From: JAWLBY01 sp041687455
GTDB lineage: Bacteria > Pseudomonadota > Gammaproteobacteria > Xanthomonadales > Xanthomonadaceae
NCBI GenBank assembly: GCA_041687455.1
Contig: JAWLBY010000002.1
Location: 281,968-345,967 of the forward strand
Reading direction: 5' to 3'
DNA: 64,000 nucleotides
Shown here: piece after piece, positions 26,454-35,922 of the stretch
How positions within the stretch are numbered: position 1 is the first letter of the stretch
Layout of the letters: every line of letters begins with the position of its first letter
Program-made: the position numbers and the translations under genes
Notes under the pieces: generated by a model
Database searches by the model: none
What the model was told of the DNA's origin: nothing
The model's input: only the letters and a program-made list of their open reading frames with translations

Positions 26454-27305
26454 TCAGGGGCCGGCGAGCACCAGTGCGACTTCGCCGATCGGCGTGGTCA
26501 GTTCGACCGCGACCGGCTCGCCCGACAGCGACAGTGCTGCGGCGCCGCCGAGCGCGCGCGGCGGGCTCGGTCGATAGCGTGCATCGTGCGGCAGGTTGTC
26601 CTGCACGACATAGCCCATCACGATGTTCAGGAACTCGCCGAACGCATCCTGTGCCAGTTCCGGGTCGATCTCGGTGACCCTGCCGGCGAAGAAGCCGTCG
26701 GCGATCGAGAACATCGCCGCGCGCTGGCACAGCAGTGCGATCCGGAATCCGGCATCGCCGCTGATCGCGACCTCGACACCGGCGTCGAACCGGCGGCCGG
26801 CGTCGGCGGTGTCGAGCATTGCCGAGAACTGGCACGGGGTCTTCAGCACGCGCAGGAACAGCTTGCATGCGGTGTCGATCGCGCTGCCGACCAACCGCGC
26901 GCGCGGGTGTCCGGCGAGCCCGAGTTCGAGCGCGTGGGCCGCGTCATCGCGTTCGTTGCGGTGCAGCGCCAGTTCGCGTTCGAGCACCGCGGCATCGAGC
27001 GCGCCGAGTTCGAGCAGGATCTCGCCAAACAGTCGGCGCCGCGCGGCCTGCTCGGCGAGCAGACGTTCGAGCTGGCTCGCATCGAGCAGGCCCATATCCA
27101 GCGCAAGGTCGCCGAAGCGCTTGTCCTCGCGCCGCTGGCGATCGTTGATGCGTCCGGCATCGGCCGCATCGAGCATGCCGAGTGCCACCGCGAGTTCACC
27201 GAGCAGCGGGTTGCTGGTGCGTTGGAGTTCGAGCGCCTGCAACAGGTGCGCGGACGTGATCAGGCCCTTCTCGAGCAGGAACTGGCCGAAGAATTTCGCC
27301 GCCAT
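26454..27305 (-). CDS. MshEN-like repeat protein with CheX-like phosphatase domain
   Basis: A cytoplasmic protein of 283 residues. Residues 1-115 contain three repeats of the pattern FGxxLxxxGLxxxxxLxxAL (for example FGQFLLEKGLITSAHLLQAL and FGDLALDMGLLDASQLERLL), like the MshEN domains that bind c-di-GMP in type II/IV secretion ATPases. Residues about 135-260 resemble CheX-type CheY-P phosphatases, with the catalytic ExxN pattern in GEFLNIVMGYV. It lies 15 bases after a CheY-like gene on the same strand, so it probably dephosphorylates or is controlled by that receiver. Domain calls are by eye. Confidence 0.7.
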   Translation of the reverse strand: MAAKFFGQFLLEKGLITSAHLLQALELQRTSNPLLGELAVALGMLDAADAGRINDRQRREDKRFGDLALDMGLLDASQLERLLAEQAARRRLFGEILLELGALDAAVLERELALHRNERDDAAHALELGLAGHPRARLVGSAIDTACKLFLRVLKTPCQFSAMLDTADAGRRFDAGVEVAISGDAGFRIALLCQRAAMFSIADGFFAGRVTEIDPELAQDAFGEFLNIVMGYVVQDNLPHDARYRPSPPRALGGAAALSLSGEPVAVELTTPIGEVALVLAGP

Positions 27306-27320
27306 CGATGTTCTCCCTGC

Positions 27321-27686
27321 TCAGTCGGTCAGTTGCGACAACACCCGGCGCAGCGCGTCCGGATCGATCGGCTTCTGCAGATAGGAGCGGGCGCCGGCGC
27401 GCAGGCATTCCTCGATGTCGCTCTGCGCTCCGAGCGAGCTGAGCACGACTACGCGGGCGTCCGGGTCGATGGCGAGGATGTCGTGCAGGGCCTGCTTGCC
27501 GTCACGGTTCGGCATCACCAGGTCGAGCAGCACGACATCGGGCTTCAGCGCCTTGAACCGGTCGACCGCCTCGATGCCGTCGGCGGCCTCGCCGACCACG
27601 CGAAAGCCCTGATCCTCGAGCACCTGGGCAGTCACCATGCGCAGCGCGCGGGAATCGTCGCAGAGCAGTACGGAAAGCGGTTCCAT
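27321..27686 (-). CDS. CheY-like single-domain response regulator
   Basis: A stand-alone receiver domain of 121 residues. The acidic pocket (LLCDDSR), the phosphoacceptor Asp in DVVLLDLVMPNRDG and the KP motif (LQKPIDP) are intact. The ATG at 27686 has GGAG about ten bases upstream. A longer frame to 27860 is non-homologous. It pairs with the downstream CheX-like gene. No histidine kinase is adjacent, so its phosphodonor is unknown. Confidence 0.9.
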   Translation of the reverse strand: MEPLSVLLCDDSRALRMVTAQVLEDQGFRVVGEAADGIEAVDRFKALKPDVVLLDLVMPNRDGKQALHDILAIDPDARVVVLSSLGAQSDIEECLRAGARSYLQKPIDPDALRRVLSQLTD

Positions 27687-27883
27687 CGGCTGGTCTCCGG
27701 TCGGGACGGGATGCGACAGCGACGAGCGGCGCCAACGGCACTGCCGTCGTCCCCATGGTAGCGGCTGGCAGGGCGCGGAAGACAGCGATTCACAACGTTC
27801 AGGCGCCGGGCTCCGGGTTGTCGGCGGGTTCAGTGCCTTCCAGGCACGATCGAACTGCACCGTAATCCCGCACGGAGGCCGCC

Positions 27884-28057
27884 ATGTTGAAGCTTGCCCT
27901 GATCTTTCTGGTGGTCGGGTTGATCGCAGGTGCGCTTGGCTTCACCGGCGTCGCCGGCGCGGCGGTCGGCATCGCCAAGATCATCTTCTTCATCGGCGTT
28001 GCGATCTTCCTGATCTTCCTGGTCCTGATGCTGCTCGGCATCAATCTGTTCACCTAG
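27884..28057 (+). CDS. Small DUF1328-family membrane protein
   Basis: A 57-residue protein with a perfect GGAGG five bases before its ATG. It is almost wholly hydrophobic, with two helices (LKLALIFLVVGLIAGALGF and FFIGVAIFLIFLVLMLLG) separated by the Gly/Ala-rich turn TGVAGAAVGIAK, the pattern of DUF1328 (YtjA-like) inner-membrane proteins. Family members are often stress-induced, but their function is unknown. It is monocistronic and followed by a hairpin. Confidence 0.85.
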   Translation: MLKLALIFLVVGLIAGALGFTGVAGAAVGIAKIIFFIGVAIFLIFLVLMLLGINLFT

Positions 28058-28085
28058 CTCGACCGCCGCTGGCGCTGAAACGACG

Positions 28086-28113
28086 AACGGCCCGGGAGCA
28101 CCGGGCCGTTTGC
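28086..28113 (+). terminator. Hairpin terminator after the DUF1328 gene
   Basis: AACGGCCCGG, five-base loop, CCGGGCCGTT: a perfect 10-bp stem followed by a short T-run (TTTG including the stem end). It lies 29 bases after the stop. Confidence 0.65.
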
Positions 28114-28174
28114 CATTCCGGGGGGAGTCGCCGCCACGGCCGCCGCAGGCGCGCCGTGGCTGGCGTGCCGGCCG

Positions 28175-30658
28175 TCAGTCGGTCGCGTTCAGGTATTGCT
28201 GCATGAAGCGACCGGCGGCGACTGCGTAGGCTGCCCGGCTGACGCCCTGCGACGGCTCGAACCAGGCCTGCAGCGTCGGACTCAGATCGAACGGTCCCTG
28301 GGTCAGCGTGAAGCGGGCATTGATCACGCCGGCATCGAGCGCCAATTGCACATGGCCACGCAGCGCGGCCGGAATCGCCTCGTTGTCCGACAGCGCGATG
28401 CGCTGATCGCCGTACTGCACGTGGACGGTTCCGGAGAACGCCTCGGCATCGCGCTGCAGGCCGAGTGCCTGGACCAGGCCGTAGGCGAGATCGAGTCGGG
28501 TGGCGTCACTGTTCGGCTTGAATGCGCCGTTGATCAGGCGCATCACGCCATCATCGGTCTGCAGCAGGTCGCGCAACGGTGCGGCCCGGGCGACCGCCGC
28601 CTCGGCGAACGGGTAGGCGGCATGGTTCGGCGACAGATCGCTGAAGCTCGGCACGCCGTCGAGCGGCAGCGATTGCCGGACGCTGGCGCCCATCAGCAGG
28701 TACTGGGCCAGTTCGCTGCGCTTGAGTACCTGATCGGGGCGGAACTGGCGGTCGGAATAGCCGTCGACCAGCCGGTAGCTGACCGCATGCTCGATCGCGC
28801 CGCGCACAGGATGGTTGCCAATGTCGTCGAGGCCGTCGTAGCCGGCGCTGTCGAGGAAGCTGATTTCGCCGGCCACCGGGCCGGGCAGCGCGTAACCGTT
28901 GGTCAGGCCGAGCGGGTCGAGCGCGACGCCGGACAGCGAACCGATCCCGCGCACACGCAGGGTCCAGGTTCCCGGTTTGCCCGGGCCGCCAGCGACAACG
29001 GTGCTGCCGAGCACCGGCAGCGCGATCGCCGAGCCGTAGCGGTTGCCTTCCGGATCGACCAACGATAGCGCCACGGTGTTGGCGTCGATTTCTGCGCGGG
29101 CAGCAACCCAGGCCGTCTCGGCGCCGACCTCGAACTGCACGAGCTGTTCTTCTCCGACCGGCACATAGGTCAGTTCGAACGGCATCGTGGCGCCGGCGGC
29201 GAGCGACGCGCTGGCGTGGAAACTGCGCAGTGCGTTGACGGTGCTGCCGTAGTCGTCGCGCAGGCCGGCGGCCATTGCGACCGCGGCATGCGCGTTGACG
29301 TGACCGGCACCGGCTTCCCACTCCAGCCGGCCGGTCATGTTGGTCGCGGTGCGCTGCAGGATGTCGGTGACCTCGAGCGGGCGCAGGTCGGGGTTGGCCT
29401 CCAGCATCAATGCGACGACGCCAGCCACATGCGGGGTCGCCATGGATGTGCCACTCATGACGGTGTAGTAGGGCAGCTCGGCCGGCTCCAGCGTCGCGAC
29501 GTCCTGCTCGCTCGCCAGCAGCGGCAGCGCGCCGGTCAGTGCGCGGGTCGACACGATGTCGACACCCGGCGCGACGATGGTCGGCTCGTTGTAGTAGGTC
29601 CACTCGCGGCCGTCGGGCATCGTGAACGTGGCGTGCTCGCCACGCTTGCCACGCGACGAGAAGTCGGTCAGCACGGCGTCCTTTTCGCTGGCGCCGACCG
29701 AAATCACCCACGGCGCCTGCGCATAGGGGTTGTGGGTGTCCTCGCCGGAGCCATCGTTGCCGGCGGCGAACACCGACACGATGCCCCGCTTGTAGGCCTC
29801 GTAGCTGGCAATGTTGACCGGGTCGGTTGGGTCGAATTTCCCTGACGACCCCCACGAGTTGCTGATCACCCGGATCGGATGGTCGAAACTGAACTGATGG
29901 GTCAGTGCGTAGTCGAAGCCGCCGATCGCATCGAGGATCAGCAGCACGCCGCCGGAGCCGTAACCGACGATGTCGGCGCCCGGGGCGGCGCCGCGGTACC
30001 GGCCGCCGGAACCGGCGCCGGTGCCGCCGACCGTGCCGGCGCAATGGGTGCCGTGGCCGGAGCCGAGTTCGGTGTTCGGCTGGCCCTCGAGCCAGGTCAC
30101 CGGCAGCAGGCCGCTCCACGCGCTCAGGTTGGTCAGGCCCTGGGCATTCTCGACCACGTTCTGGCCAAGTTTCAGGTCGGGATGGGTCGCGTCGATGCCG
30201 GAATCGTTGACGACCACGGTCACGCCGTGGCCGCTGTAGGGTACTGCGCGGCCGAATTCGCCCGGGTTCTCGAACACCCGTGCCGCCCCGGTCAACTGCC
30301 GCGCCTCGGCGTTGAAGTAGCGCAGCGGACGATTCAGGTGGATCGAGACGACGTCGTCGCGACCGGCCAGTGTCCGGATCTCGGCCGGGGTCGCCAGCGC
30401 GCCGGCGATCGGCAGGCTGCGCATCAGCACGCCACGTTCGATGCCGATCAGTTGCAGATCGGCGATCTGCGCATCGGTCAGCGGTCCGGACTGGCCGTAG
30501 CTGACGACGATCTCGAGCTGGTCGTCGGGAAGCGCACTCAGCAGCCGTTCGCCGAGTGCGGCACCGATTTCGGCATCGGCGAGGGCCGGGCTGCTGACAG
30601 CGAACGCGGCGGCGGCCAGCGCGAGCCGGCGAACGGAAAGACGGGAAACAGGCGACAT
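28175..30658 (-). CDS. Secreted subtilisin-like serine protease with SLH-like repeats
   Basis: An exported S8-family peptidase of 827 residues. A signal peptide (about 1-27, cut near SPALA-DA) precedes an inhibitor-like propeptide (about 35-105). The catalytic triad is intact: Asp in VVVNDSGIDATHPDL, His in GSGHGTHCAGTVGG and Ser in MSGTSMATPHVAG, with the oxyanion Asn in AAGNDGS. A pre-peptidase-like beta domain follows. The last 220 residues look like two or three S-layer-homology repeats, such as AIEHAVSYRLVDGYSDRQF followed by RPDQVLKRSELAQYL. SLH repeats usually tether proteins to secondary wall polymers of Gram-positives, so their presence here is unusual. The ATG has GGAG seven bases upstream. 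Confidence 0.9.
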   Translation of the reverse strand: MSPVSRLSVRRLALAAAAFAVSSPALADAEIGAALGERLLSALPDDQLEIVVSYGQSGPLTDAQIADLQLIGIERGVLMRSLPIAGALATPAEIRTLAGRDDVVSIHLNRPLRYFNAEARQLTGAARVFENPGEFGRAVPYSGHGVTVVVNDSGIDATHPDLKLGQNVVENAQGLTNLSAWSGLLPVTWLEGQPNTELGSGHGTHCAGTVGGTGAGSGGRYRGAAPGADIVGYGSGGVLLILDAIGGFDYALTHQFSFDHPIRVISNSWGSSGKFDPTDPVNIASYEAYKRGIVSVFAAGNDGSGEDTHNPYAQAPWVISVGASEKDAVLTDFSSRGKRGEHATFTMPDGREWTYYNEPTIVAPGVDIVSTRALTGALPLLASEQDVATLEPAELPYYTVMSGTSMATPHVAGVVALMLEANPDLRPLEVTDILQRTATNMTGRLEWEAGAGHVNAHAAVAMAAGLRDDYGSTVNALRSFHASASLAAGATMPFELTYVPVGEEQLVQFEVGAETAWVAARAEIDANTVALSLVDPEGNRYGSAIALPVLGSTVVAGGPGKPGTWTLRVRGIGSLSGVALDPLGLTNGYALPGPVAGEISFLDSAGYDGLDDIGNHPVRGAIEHAVSYRLVDGYSDRQFRPDQVLKRSELAQYLLMGASVRQSLPLDGVPSFSDLSPNHAAYPFAEAAVARAAPLRDLLQTDDGVMRLINGAFKPNSDATRLDLAYGLVQALGLQRDAEAFSGTVHVQYGDQRIALSDNEAIPAALRGHVQLALDAGVINARFTLTQGPFDLSPTLQAWFEPSQGVSRAAYAVAAGRFMQQYLNATD

Positions 30659-30852
30659 GGAACAGCTCCGGTGGTGGGTGCCTGCTGGCACGGTGGCTGC
30701 CAGCGTCGCCGCTCCGGCGGCCCCGGAACATCCGGTCGATCCCTCATGACGGGTGAGGGAAAGTCCTCATGTTCATCCGAACCGGCTTCGCTACACTCGA
30801 CCGCACCGGTCCGACCGTCTGGTCGCGACCCGAATCATCCGGAGGACTTCCC

Positions 30853-31677
30853 GTGAACCTGCGCCATCTTGCTCTGCTGTCGCTGCTCGCTGCCGCCGCC
30901 GTGCTCGCTGCACCGGCGCGGGCCGGGGTGACCGTCGACGCCGCCGGCAACACGGCGACCGCGTCGATCGACCTCTCCGGTGTTACGGCCGAACTGATCC
31001 TGACCTTCGATCGCCCGGAGGGCCTGACGCCGGCCAACCTCGGCATAAGTGCCCGGGTGCTCGGGGCGATGGATATCCTCGAGCTTGCGGCACGCCTGCC
31101 CGATGCCTCGCTGGTGTCACTGCCGAGCCAGTTGCCGCTGATGGTGACGGTCGAGCCGCCGGTCGATGGACTGTTCATGGAAAACACCGTGCGCGTCGAG
31201 CTGCATACCGAACTGCTGCCGTACACGGCCGGGTCAAACTACCGGCTGTTCAAGGCGCCTCTCGGCGGTCAGTTCGCCGACATCACAGACGAGGTGGCAC
31301 CCGGCAGTGTGCGCACCCGCGGCACGACTGGCGGCTTCTCGCAGTTCATCGTGGTTGCCGATCTGCGGCCGACCTCGACCGTCATGGCGCAGAAATTCGA
31401 TGCCATCGACGGTCGGCTTGGCTCGGTCGGTGGCACGCTGCAGGCCTCGCTGCAGAGCAAGATCGATGCGGTGCAGGCTGCCGTGGCGGCCGGGCAGTAC
31501 GCCGACGCGATCGCGATGCTCGACAACTTCCGCGCCGAAGTGTCGGCCAATGCAGGGACCGAACTGCCGAATGCCTGGCAGGCCAGCGACCGCAACAACA
31601 ACGTCGCCGGCGACCTGCAGGCACTGGCCGCGACGCTCCGATTCAGCATCGGGTACCTGCGCGATTTCGGCATCTGA
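30853..31677 (+). CDS. Secreted protein of unknown function
   Basis: Not recognised. The GTG at 30853 has a perfect GGAGG seven bases upstream and gives 274 residues. The signal peptide is clear (LLSLLAAAAVLAAPARA, cut near residue 24). The mature part is a beta-rich domain (about 25-165) followed by a helical region with a coiled-coil look (about 180-235) and an Asn-rich DRNNN segment. An upstream ATG at 30769 gives a longer product without a ribosome site. It is divergent from the subtilisin gene and may share regulation with it. Confidence 0.7.
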   Translation: MNLRHLALLSLLAAAAVLAAPARAGVTVDAAGNTATASIDLSGVTAELILTFDRPEGLTPANLGISARVLGAMDILELAARLPDASLVSLPSQLPLMVTVEPPVDGLFMENTVRVELHTELLPYTAGSNYRLFKAPLGGQFADITDEVAPGSVRTRGTTGGFSQFIVVADLRPTSTVMAQKFDAIDGRLGSVGGTLQASLQSKIDAVQAAVAAGQYADAIAMLDNFRAEVSANAGTELPNAWQASDRNNNVAGDLQALAATLRFSIGYLRDFGI

Positions 31678-31753
31678 AGCTTCCGGCCGCGGCCGCCGTC
31701 CCGGCCAGCGGCCGCGTGCTCTGTCGTCGCGCAAGCGGCCACAGGCTGCCGTG

Positions 31754-31765
31754 TATGATTCCGGC
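31754..31765 (+). promoter_or_regulatory. -10 box for a leaderless mRNA (FHA-GAF operon)
   Basis: TATGAT (31754-31759), then exactly six bases (TCCGGC) and the ATG at 31766. No Shine-Dalgarno sequence. This would drive the whole FHA-kinase-HK-regulator operon. No clear -35 was seen. Confidence 0.5.
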
Positions 31766-32635
31766 ATGCCGGTTCGACTGACAGCTTTCGTTCCGAATCG
31801 TCCTGCCGCGACGCGCTGGCTGGACGAGAACGGGCCGATCCGGATCGGACGAGGCGCTGCTGCCGACGTCTGCCTCGATCATCCGTCGGTTTCGCGCGAA
31901 CATGCCGAGATCGAGCGCACCGCGGTCGGCTGGCGGCTGCGCGACTGCGGCAGCAAGAATGGCAGTTTCGTTGATGGTGAACGGGTTGGTCAGGCCGATC
32001 TGGCTGGCCGCGCGTGGCTGCGTTTCGGCGACGTGCACTGCGAATTCTCGACCTTTGACGCGGCCGCCGCGGCCCAGGCCGCACAGCGCGAGCATGACCG
32101 GCTGACGCAGTCGACCGCGTTCGGCGAGCGAGTCGCCCGGCAGGCCACGCTGCCGGACATGCTGCACGAAACGCTGCGCTCGGTCGTCGCGCTGGCCGAA
32201 TGCGACCGCGGATTCCTGCTGCAGCCGGAGCCGTCCGGCTGGCGGGTGCGTGCCTGGCAGGGACTGACCGGCGGCGCGCTGGCCGAGGCGGAATTCTCCG
32301 GCAGTCGCGGCGCGCTCGAGCGGGCACTTGCCGAACGCCGTGCATTCGTGGTCAACGATACCCGGATGGATCCGTCGCTGGCGCGTCGTGCTTCGGTGGT
32401 GACCGGCGGCATCCGCAGTCTGCTGGCCCTGCCGATCGTCAATGATGACGAGCTGCTCGGGCTGATCTACGCCGACCGTAGCGGCGTCGCCGAACCGCTG
32501 ACCGAATTCGACGTCCAGTTGCTGCAGGCGTTCTGCGATCGCGCCGCGCTGTGGATCGTGGCACGGCGCGGGATCGCGGCGCTGACCGAATTGCCGCCGC
32601 TCGACTGGCCCCGCATCGTCGCAGAGCAGGCGTGA
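31766..32635 (+). CDS. FHA and GAF domain signalling protein
   Basis: A cytoplasmic protein of 289 residues. Residues about 22-95 form an FHA domain, which binds phosphothreonine peptides, with the conserved IRIGRG, SVSREHAEI and CGSKNGSFVDG motifs. Residues about 120-270 look like a GAF domain (LLALPIVNDDELLGLIYADR). The next gene is a Ser/Thr kinase whose GTG start overlaps this stop (GTGA), so FHA binding to a site phosphorylated by that kinase is the natural inference. The GAF ligand is unknown. It is the first gene of a four-gene signalling operon. Confidence 0.88.
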   Translation: MPVRLTAFVPNRPAATRWLDENGPIRIGRGAAADVCLDHPSVSREHAEIERTAVGWRLRDCGSKNGSFVDGERVGQADLAGRAWLRFGDVHCEFSTFDAAAAAQAAQREHDRLTQSTAFGERVARQATLPDMLHETLRSVVALAECDRGFLLQPEPSGWRVRAWQGLTGGALAEAEFSGSRGALERALAERRAFVVNDTRMDPSLARRASVVTGGIRSLLALPIVNDDELLGLIYADRSGVAEPLTEFDVQLLQAFCDRAALWIVARRGIAALTELPPLDWPRIVAEQA

Positions 32636-35600
32636 AGACTCCGGCACCGGCGACCGGCGCGACTTCGACGATCACCGGAGCCGACTCGGCGCACGGCCTG
32701 CCTCCGGGCACTGTGCTTGCGCAGCGCTACCGGATCGAAGGCCTGCTCGGGATCGGCGGTATGGGCATGGTCTATCGCGCCACCGATCTGTCGCTCGGCG
32801 TCGACGTGGCGCTGAAACTGCTGCGACCGGAGCTGTCGACCCGCGGCGAGGCGTTCGAACGCTTCCGGCAGGAGCTGCTGCTGGCCCGCCAGGTATCGAG
32901 CCCGCATGTGTTGCGCATCCATGACATGGCGCGCGATGGCGAGCACTGGTTCATCAGCATGGACTTCGTCGACGGAGAGCCGCTCGATCGCCTGCTCGAT
33001 CGGGAAGGGGCGCTGCCGCTCGAACGAGCGCTGGCGATCACCGCACAAATCGCATCCGGTCTGGCGGCTGCGCACGCGCAGAACGTCGTCCACCGCGACC
33101 TGAAGCCGTCGAACGTGCTGATCGACGCGCGTGGCCAGGCCGTGATCGCCGATTTCGGCGTTGCCCGCTCGTTGGGCAGTACCGGCCTGACCCATACGGG
33201 CGCGATAGTCGGCACGCCGGATTACCTGTCGCCGGAGCAGGCCCGCGGCGCCCGGATCGACGCCCGCAGTGACCTGTACACGCTCGGGCTTCTGCTCTAC
33301 GAAATGCTGAGCGGGCAGTTGCCACATGCCGGTTGCACCGCGTCGGAAGCGGTGTCGCAGCGGATGAGCGGCCATCTGCCGCCGATCGAGCGCAAGCGTC
33401 GCGACCTGCCGGCGTGGGTGGCTCGTCTGGTCGCGCGAATGTTGCGTCCGACCCCGGCGCACCGCTTCCAGACCGCCGAGCAGGTGATCGCCGCGATCGC
33501 CAACCGGCGTGTAACCCGCGACTGGCGGCCGTGGCTGCGGCCGGCACTGTTCGCGACCGCCGCCGCGGCCCTGCTGGCAACGCTGTGGTGGTGGTGGCCG
33601 GCCGGCATGTCCGGCCCGATGCCGGTGCCGCCGCCCGATCGCCTGCTGCTGCTGCCGATTGAATTCGACGAGCCGGACCTGCCGCGCCCGGCATTGACGG
33701 CATTGGCCGAGCACATGCGGCGCGCGCTGGCAGCCTCCGGCGGGCCCGCGATCGTCGACGGCGAACGCACCGCACAGGCGCTGACCCGGCTCGGTCTGGC
33801 CGAAGGCGATCCGGTCAGCGACCAGTTGCTGCTGCACGATGTGCCGGCCGAAGGCAGCCTGCGACTCGTGCTGCACGCTGCGCCGGATGGCCGCTTCAGC
33901 ATGCAGGGCGAATGGCGCGAACATGGACAGCCTCCGCGGCTGGCCGACAGCGGCCGGCAGCCGGGGCTGATCGAAGCCGCCGAAGCTCTGCTGCCGCAAC
34001 TGCGCGCGCAGTACGGCGCCGCGCCGGTCGTGATCGGCCACGGTGTGCTGCCGGCCGGAGTAGATGCGCTGGCCCGTTACGGTGAGGGCCTGCGGCTGCG
34101 TCGGCTCGGGCAACTCGAGCACGCATTGCGCGAATTCGAGGCGGCCACAGTGCTCGAGCCGGACTATGCATCGGCCTGGCTCGCTGCCGCCGAGGTCGCG
34201 CGGCTGGCCGGTGCGCCGGAACGCATGCGTACCGCGATCAGCCGAGGGCGGGCCCTGCCGAGTCCGATGCTGGCCGGAGAGTTTGCTCTGCTCGCCGAAC
34301 TCGACGCCAACGACTGGGCCGCGGCCGGGCAGCGTCTTGAGCGGCGCATCGCCGCCGCGCCCGACGATTTCGCCAGCCGCCTGATGCTGGCCGATGTGCT
34401 CGCCGAGCGCGGCGAATACCCGGCGGTCGAGGCCCTGCTGGCCGATCTGGTCGATCGCGATCCGGGTGAGGCGCGCGGCTGGTTCCTGCGCGGCAAGAAC
34501 GCCATTCTGCGCGGGCTGGTGCAGCCGGCCGTCGACGACTATCTGGTCCGGGCAGTGCTGCTGTTCAAGCGGTACCGCAACCGGTTCGGCGAGGCTGAAG
34601 CGGTCAATGCGCTCGGCGTCGGCTTCGCCCGGCTCGGCCAGATCGGCGACGCAGACGAGCAGTATCGCAAGGCACTGGAACTGCGCGAGGCGATCGGCCA
34701 CCGCCGCGGTGTCGCGAGCAGCCTGCGGAATCTCGCCCAGTTGGCGACGATTCGCGGCGATCTGGTCGAAGCAGAGCAGTTACTGGACCGGGCGCGCAAG
34801 CTGTTCGCTGATCTCGGCGATCGGGCCGGACTGGCCGCGGTCGACAACGAGATCGGCCTGCTGGCCGAGGAGCGCGGCGACTACGTCCGCGCGCTCGAAG
34901 CGTTCCGCCTCGCGTTGCGCGGACGTGAGGCATTGTCCGATCGTCGCGGCGGCGCCGAAAGCCTGAACAACATCGGTTTCGCGCATTATCAGCTCGGCGA
35001 CTATGACAGTGCGCAGGTGTTCTGGCGCCAGGCGAACGAGGCCTTCGTACAGCTCGGCGATCTGAACGGAGTGGTGCGGACCTCGCAGAACCTCGGCCTG
35101 CTGGATACCGTTCGCGGGCGTTGGGACGACGCCGAGCAGCGTCTGCTGCAATCGCTGGCGACTGCCGAACAGCAGCACATGGCCGAAGAGGCAGCAGTCA
35201 GCCGGCGCAATCTGGCCGAGCTGGCACTGTTGCGCGGTGAGCTTTCGGCGGCGCTCGACCACATCGATCGTGCCGGCCGTCTGTTCGAGGAGCGACAGGA
35301 TCAGCGCGGCCTGATCGATGTGATGCTGCTGCGCGCACGGCTGCTGCTTGCCGCCGGCGCCGGCCAACGGGCGCGTGAAGTCAGCGCCGCGGTCGACGCG
35401 GTGCTGCCGGGTGCGTCGGTCGAGCAGCGCGCGCTCGGTGCGCTGTTGCGGACCGAGCTGGCGCAGGCGCAACGCGATCCGGTCGCCGAGCGAATGGCGC
35501 TGGCGGACGCACGTCGGCATGCGGTCAGCAGCGGCGGGCGAGCGTTGCTGCTGTGGATCGAGCTGCTCGGTGGACGGCGCGACGCCGCGCTGGGAGGCGA

Positions 35601-35922
35601 ACTGCAGGTACTCGGCCACCGTCCGCTGTGGCTGCTGTGGGCAGAGCTGGCGCTCGCCGCCCGGCTCGACGGCGCCGTGGATGGCGAGCCGGTCGAACTG
35701 TACCTGCAGGTGCTCGAACGCGTCGCCGACGGCGGCGGCCGCTATCGGCGCGCATGGCAACTGCATCGGCTCGGCGAACGGGCGCTGCAGGCAGCCGGGC
35801 TGAACGAGGACGCCGCCACCGCCGCTGCGGCCGCTGCTGCCGCGCTGGCGGAACTGCAGCAGAACACGCCCGTCGAACTGTTGTGGGCGCTCGATACCGA
35901 ATCCGAAGGCGACCGCCGATGA
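32632..35922 (+). CDS. Membrane Ser/Thr protein kinase with TPR sensor region
   Basis: A Hanks-type kinase of 1096 residues. The kinase domain (about 30-290) is complete: Gly loop LLGIGGMGMVYRA, Lys in VALKLL, catalytic HRDLKPSNV, DFGVARS and activation segment GTPDYLSPEQA. A single membrane helix with four Trp (about 305-322) follows. The C-terminal 770 residues begin with a mixed domain and then carry about nine or ten TPR-like helix pairs (about 470-1070), presumably periplasmic or protein-binding. The GTG start overlaps the FHA gene and the stop overlaps the histidine kinase start (ATGA). The frame is open upstream, but the kinase family begins near this GTG. Confidence 0.9.
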   Translation: MKTPAPATGATSTITGADSAHGLPPGTVLAQRYRIEGLLGIGGMGMVYRATDLSLGVDVALKLLRPELSTRGEAFERFRQELLLARQVSSPHVLRIHDMARDGEHWFISMDFVDGEPLDRLLDREGALPLERALAITAQIASGLAAAHAQNVVHRDLKPSNVLIDARGQAVIADFGVARSLGSTGLTHTGAIVGTPDYLSPEQARGARIDARSDLYTLGLLLYEMLSGQLPHAGCTASEAVSQRMSGHLPPIERKRRDLPAWVARLVARMLRPTPAHRFQTAEQVIAAIANRRVTRDWRPWLRPALFATAAAALLATLWWWWPAGMSGPMPVPPPDRLLLLPIEFDEPDLPRPALTALAEHMRRALAASGGPAIVDGERTAQALTRLGLAEGDPVSDQLLLHDVPAEGSLRLVLHAAPDGRFSMQGEWREHGQPPRLADSGRQPGLIEAAEALLPQLRAQYGAAPVVIGHGVLPAGVDALARYGEGLRLRRLGQLEHALREFEAATVLEPDYASAWLAAAEVARLAGAPERMRTAISRGRALPSPMLAGEFALLAELDANDWAAAGQRLERRIAAAPDDFASRLMLADVLAERGEYPAVEALLADLVDRDPGEARGWFLRGKNAILRGLVQPAVDDYLVRAVLLFKRYRNRFGEAEAVNALGVGFARLGQIGDADEQYRKALELREAIGHRRGVASSLRNLAQLATIRGDLVEAEQLLDRARKLFADLGDRAGLAAVDNEIGLLAEERGDYVRALEAFRLALRGREALSDRRGGAESLNNIGFAHYQLGDYDSAQVFWRQANEAFVQLGDLNGVVRTSQNLGLLDTVRGRWDDAEQRLLQSLATAEQQHMAEEAAVSRRNLAELALLRGELSAALDHIDRAGRLFEERQDQRGLIDVMLLRARLLLAAGAGQRAREVSAAVDAVLPGASVEQRALGALLRTELAQAQRDPVAERMALADARRHAVSSGGRALLLWIELLGGRRDAALGGELQVLGHRPLWLLWAELALAARLDGAVDGEPVELYLQVLERVADGGGRYRRAWQLHRLGERALQAAGLNEDAATAAAAAAAALAELQQNTPVELLWALDTESEGDRR

